Shown here: positions 13,075 to 13,500 of the stretch, piece by piece
Layout of the letters: the number at the start of each line of letters is the position of its first letter
Position numbering within the stretch: the first letter of the stretch is position 1
DNA from: DASWFI01 sp036394315
GTDB taxonomy: Bacteria; Patescibacteriota; Doudnabacteria; UBA920; O2-02-FULL-48-8
Assembly: GCA_036394315.1 (NCBI GenBank)
Contig: DASWFI010000133.1
Location: 1 to 13,500, forward strand
Direction: 5' to 3'
Length of the DNA: 13,500 nucleotides
Program-made: the position numbers and the translations under genes
The notes under the pieces: generated by a model
Told to the model about the DNA's origin: nothing
Databases searched by the model: none
What the model saw: the letters and a program-made list of their open reading frames with translations, nothing else

Positions 13075-13097
13075 TTTATAATTATATTTGATAAAAT
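13070..13097 (+). promoter_or_regulatory. Promoter of the 13170-13331 gene
   Basis: TTGACT (13070-13075), a 16-base spacer and TAAAAT (13092-13097) give a start near 13104. The leader is about 65 bases and contains a tiny ATG-GCG-GAG-GCC-TAG frame. Confidence 0.55.
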
Positions 13098-13169
13098 TTA
13101 ATTATGGCGGAGGCCTAGCCGAGACCAAAACCAATAGGGAATAAATAATTAATTGAAAGGCTAAAATAT

Positions 13170-13331
13170 ATGGCAAAACCTAGACACGAAGTCCGGTTTG
13201 AGGCTAAGAAGGATGTCAAAGTCCCTACCCATGTCCACTTCAGGACAAAAGATGGCGACAAGGTTGACTTCAACGCCCACAAAACGGTCAAGAAAGAAGT
13301 TGAGGTAGACTTCTTTGCTCGTGGAAAGTAA
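13170..13331 (+). CDS. Small basic protein of unknown function (53 residues)
   Basis: The frame starts at the ATG at 13170, with SD-like GAAAGG nine bases upstream, and stops at 13329-13331. The protein begins MAKPRHEVRFEAKKDVKVP and continues THVHFRTKDGDKVDFNAHK, TVKKEVEVDFFARGK. It is soluble, rich in Lys and His, and reads as alternating short beta strands (EVRFEA, VHFRT, KVDFNAH, VEVDFFAR). There is no Cys and no membrane segment. I have the impression of similar short proteins in other CPR genomes but cannot name a family. It is divergent from the toxin-antitoxin operon and ends about 40 bases before the IS605 right end. A minus-strand frame of 66 residues over it is a shadow. Confidence 0.75.
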   Translation: MAKPRHEVRFEAKKDVKVPTHVHFRTKDGDKVDFNAHKTVKKEVEVDFFARGK

Positions 13332-13372
13332 TCTTAAACCAGATTCCAAAAATGAAAACAAAATGACGTCCT

Positions 13373-13392
13373 CCCCGGGCTGAAGCCCGGGG
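13373..13392 (-). repeat. GC-rich right-end hairpin of the IS605-type element
   Basis: CCCCGGGC (13373-13380) pairs perfectly with GCCCGGGG (13385-13392) around a 4-base loop. Single-stranded hairpins like this are recognised by TnpA in IS200/IS605 elements. It also lies where a terminator for the small plus-strand gene would be, but no T run follows closely on that side. Confidence 0.75.
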
Positions 13393-13400
13393 TTTCCTTT

Positions 13401-13440
13401 GCTTGAGCTAACACCACCTCGTCTTCGCTCGGGCTCAAGC
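13401..13440 (-). repeat. Inverted repeat between tnpB stop and right-end hairpin
   Basis: GCTTGAGC (13401-13408) and GCTCAAGC (13433-13440) are perfect 8-base arms with a 24-base loop. It follows directly on the tnpB stop codon. It would form the large upstream stem-loop of the candidate guide RNA scaffold. Confidence 0.6.
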
Positions 13441-13500
13441 TAGGATTCATGAGAATTCGGCAGTGATGTCTCTACCTCTGTCATCTTTGTTTTGTCTGTC
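13440..13500 (-). CDS. tnpB: TnpB C-terminal tail (partial)
   Basis: Reading leftward from 13499, the frame gives TDKTKMTEVETSLPNSHES and a TAG at 13440-13442. Tails of this kind, Thr/Glu/Ser-rich and ending just before the right-end stem-loop, are typical of TnpB proteins of IS200/IS605 elements. Only 19 residues are visible and none of the RuvC or zinc-finger residues, so the call rests mainly on position next to the right end. Two other frames are closed or lack this likeness. Confidence 0.5.
   Translation of the reverse strand, partial: TDKTKMTEVETSLPNSHES

Larger units (their letters stand above)
13366..13500 (-). mobile_element. Right end of an IS200/IS605-type element (partial)
   Basis: A GC-rich hairpin near the boundary, an upstream inverted repeat and the C-terminal tail of TnpB, in this order on the minus strand, are what the right end of an IS200/IS605-type transposon looks like. 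The CCTCCCCGGGCTGAAG-type hairpin is a frequent right-end sequence. The rest of the element, including any tnpA, lies to the right of the window. The exact cleavage site is not determined; it should be near 13360-13370. Confidence 0.7.
13368..13500 (-). ncRNA. Candidate omega/reRNA from the TnpB right end
   Basis: TnpB nucleases are guided by an RNA made from the 3' end of tnpB and the right end of the element, with the guide read from flanking DNA. Here the RNA would run leftward, through the inverted repeat 13401-13440 and the hairpin 13373-13392. The guide would come from about 13340-13367 (minus strand, a T-rich stretch). This follows the known family layout; no expression evidence exists. 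Confidence 0.4.

Noticed and set aside
13161..13361. A 66-codon minus-strand frame
   Set aside because: It is the shadow of the plus-strand 53-residue gene, which has an SD and promoter.
1..13500. CRISPR array, tRNA or rRNA genes
   Set aside because: No regularly spaced direct repeats, no GTTCRA-type tRNA arms with acceptor stems, and no rRNA-like sequence were seen on either strand.

Overview
The window looks like an accessory-to-core stretch of a small-genome bacterium, most likely a member of the Candidate Phyla Radiation (Patescibacteria). This is inference. It rests on a compact, mostly minus-strand gene string with ATGA overlaps, few clear Shine-Dalgarno (SD) sites, a short MetK, a single-domain EamA protein, a family 4-type uracil-DNA glycosylase that lacks the usual second Cys pair, and several short proteins of unknown function. 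No rRNA, tRNA or CRISPR array was seen.

Layout. 1-136 is the 3' end of an IS30-family element: transposase C-terminus plus terminal inverted repeat. 156-514 is a small unknown plus-strand gene ending in back-to-back terminators. 511-1807 (minus) is a secreted or membrane-anchored two-part protein split by a frameshift at TTT-TGA-C. 1864-1986 holds two large stem-loops after secF. 1992-4230 is secF-secD with a promoter and an unusual 5' leader hairpin. 4309-10186 is one long minus-strand series: response regulator, metK, DUF218/YdcF-like, uracil-DNA glycosylase, 2-TM protein, EamA protein, nucleotidyltransferase, PLD/cardiolipin-synthase-like, and a Cys/His-rich exported protein. Several junctions overlap or nearly abut, so parts are probably cotranscribed.

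10282-11417 is a GC-rich island unlike its surroundings. It carries two short genes of unknown function, each with its own promoter, strong SD site and terminator. 11510-11725 is a DUF1653 protein. 11801-12983 is a toxin-antitoxin pair: an HTH plus Panacea (SocA/DUF4065) antitoxin followed, with an ATGA overlap, by a MazF/PemK toxin whose last third is out of frame. It is transcribed from a divergent promoter region shared with a 53-residue plus-strand gene (13170-13331). 13366-13500 is the right end of an IS200/IS605-type element: TnpB C-terminal tail, an inverted repeat and a GC-rich hairpin, a plausible source of an omega/reRNA.

The most noteworthy points are the Panacea-MazF locus with a broken toxin, the possible +1 frameshift site in the exported protein, the Cys/His-motif exported protein next to secDF, the GC-rich gene cassettes, and the IS605 end with its candidate guide RNA. 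All family assignments come from reading motifs by eye; no database search was run.
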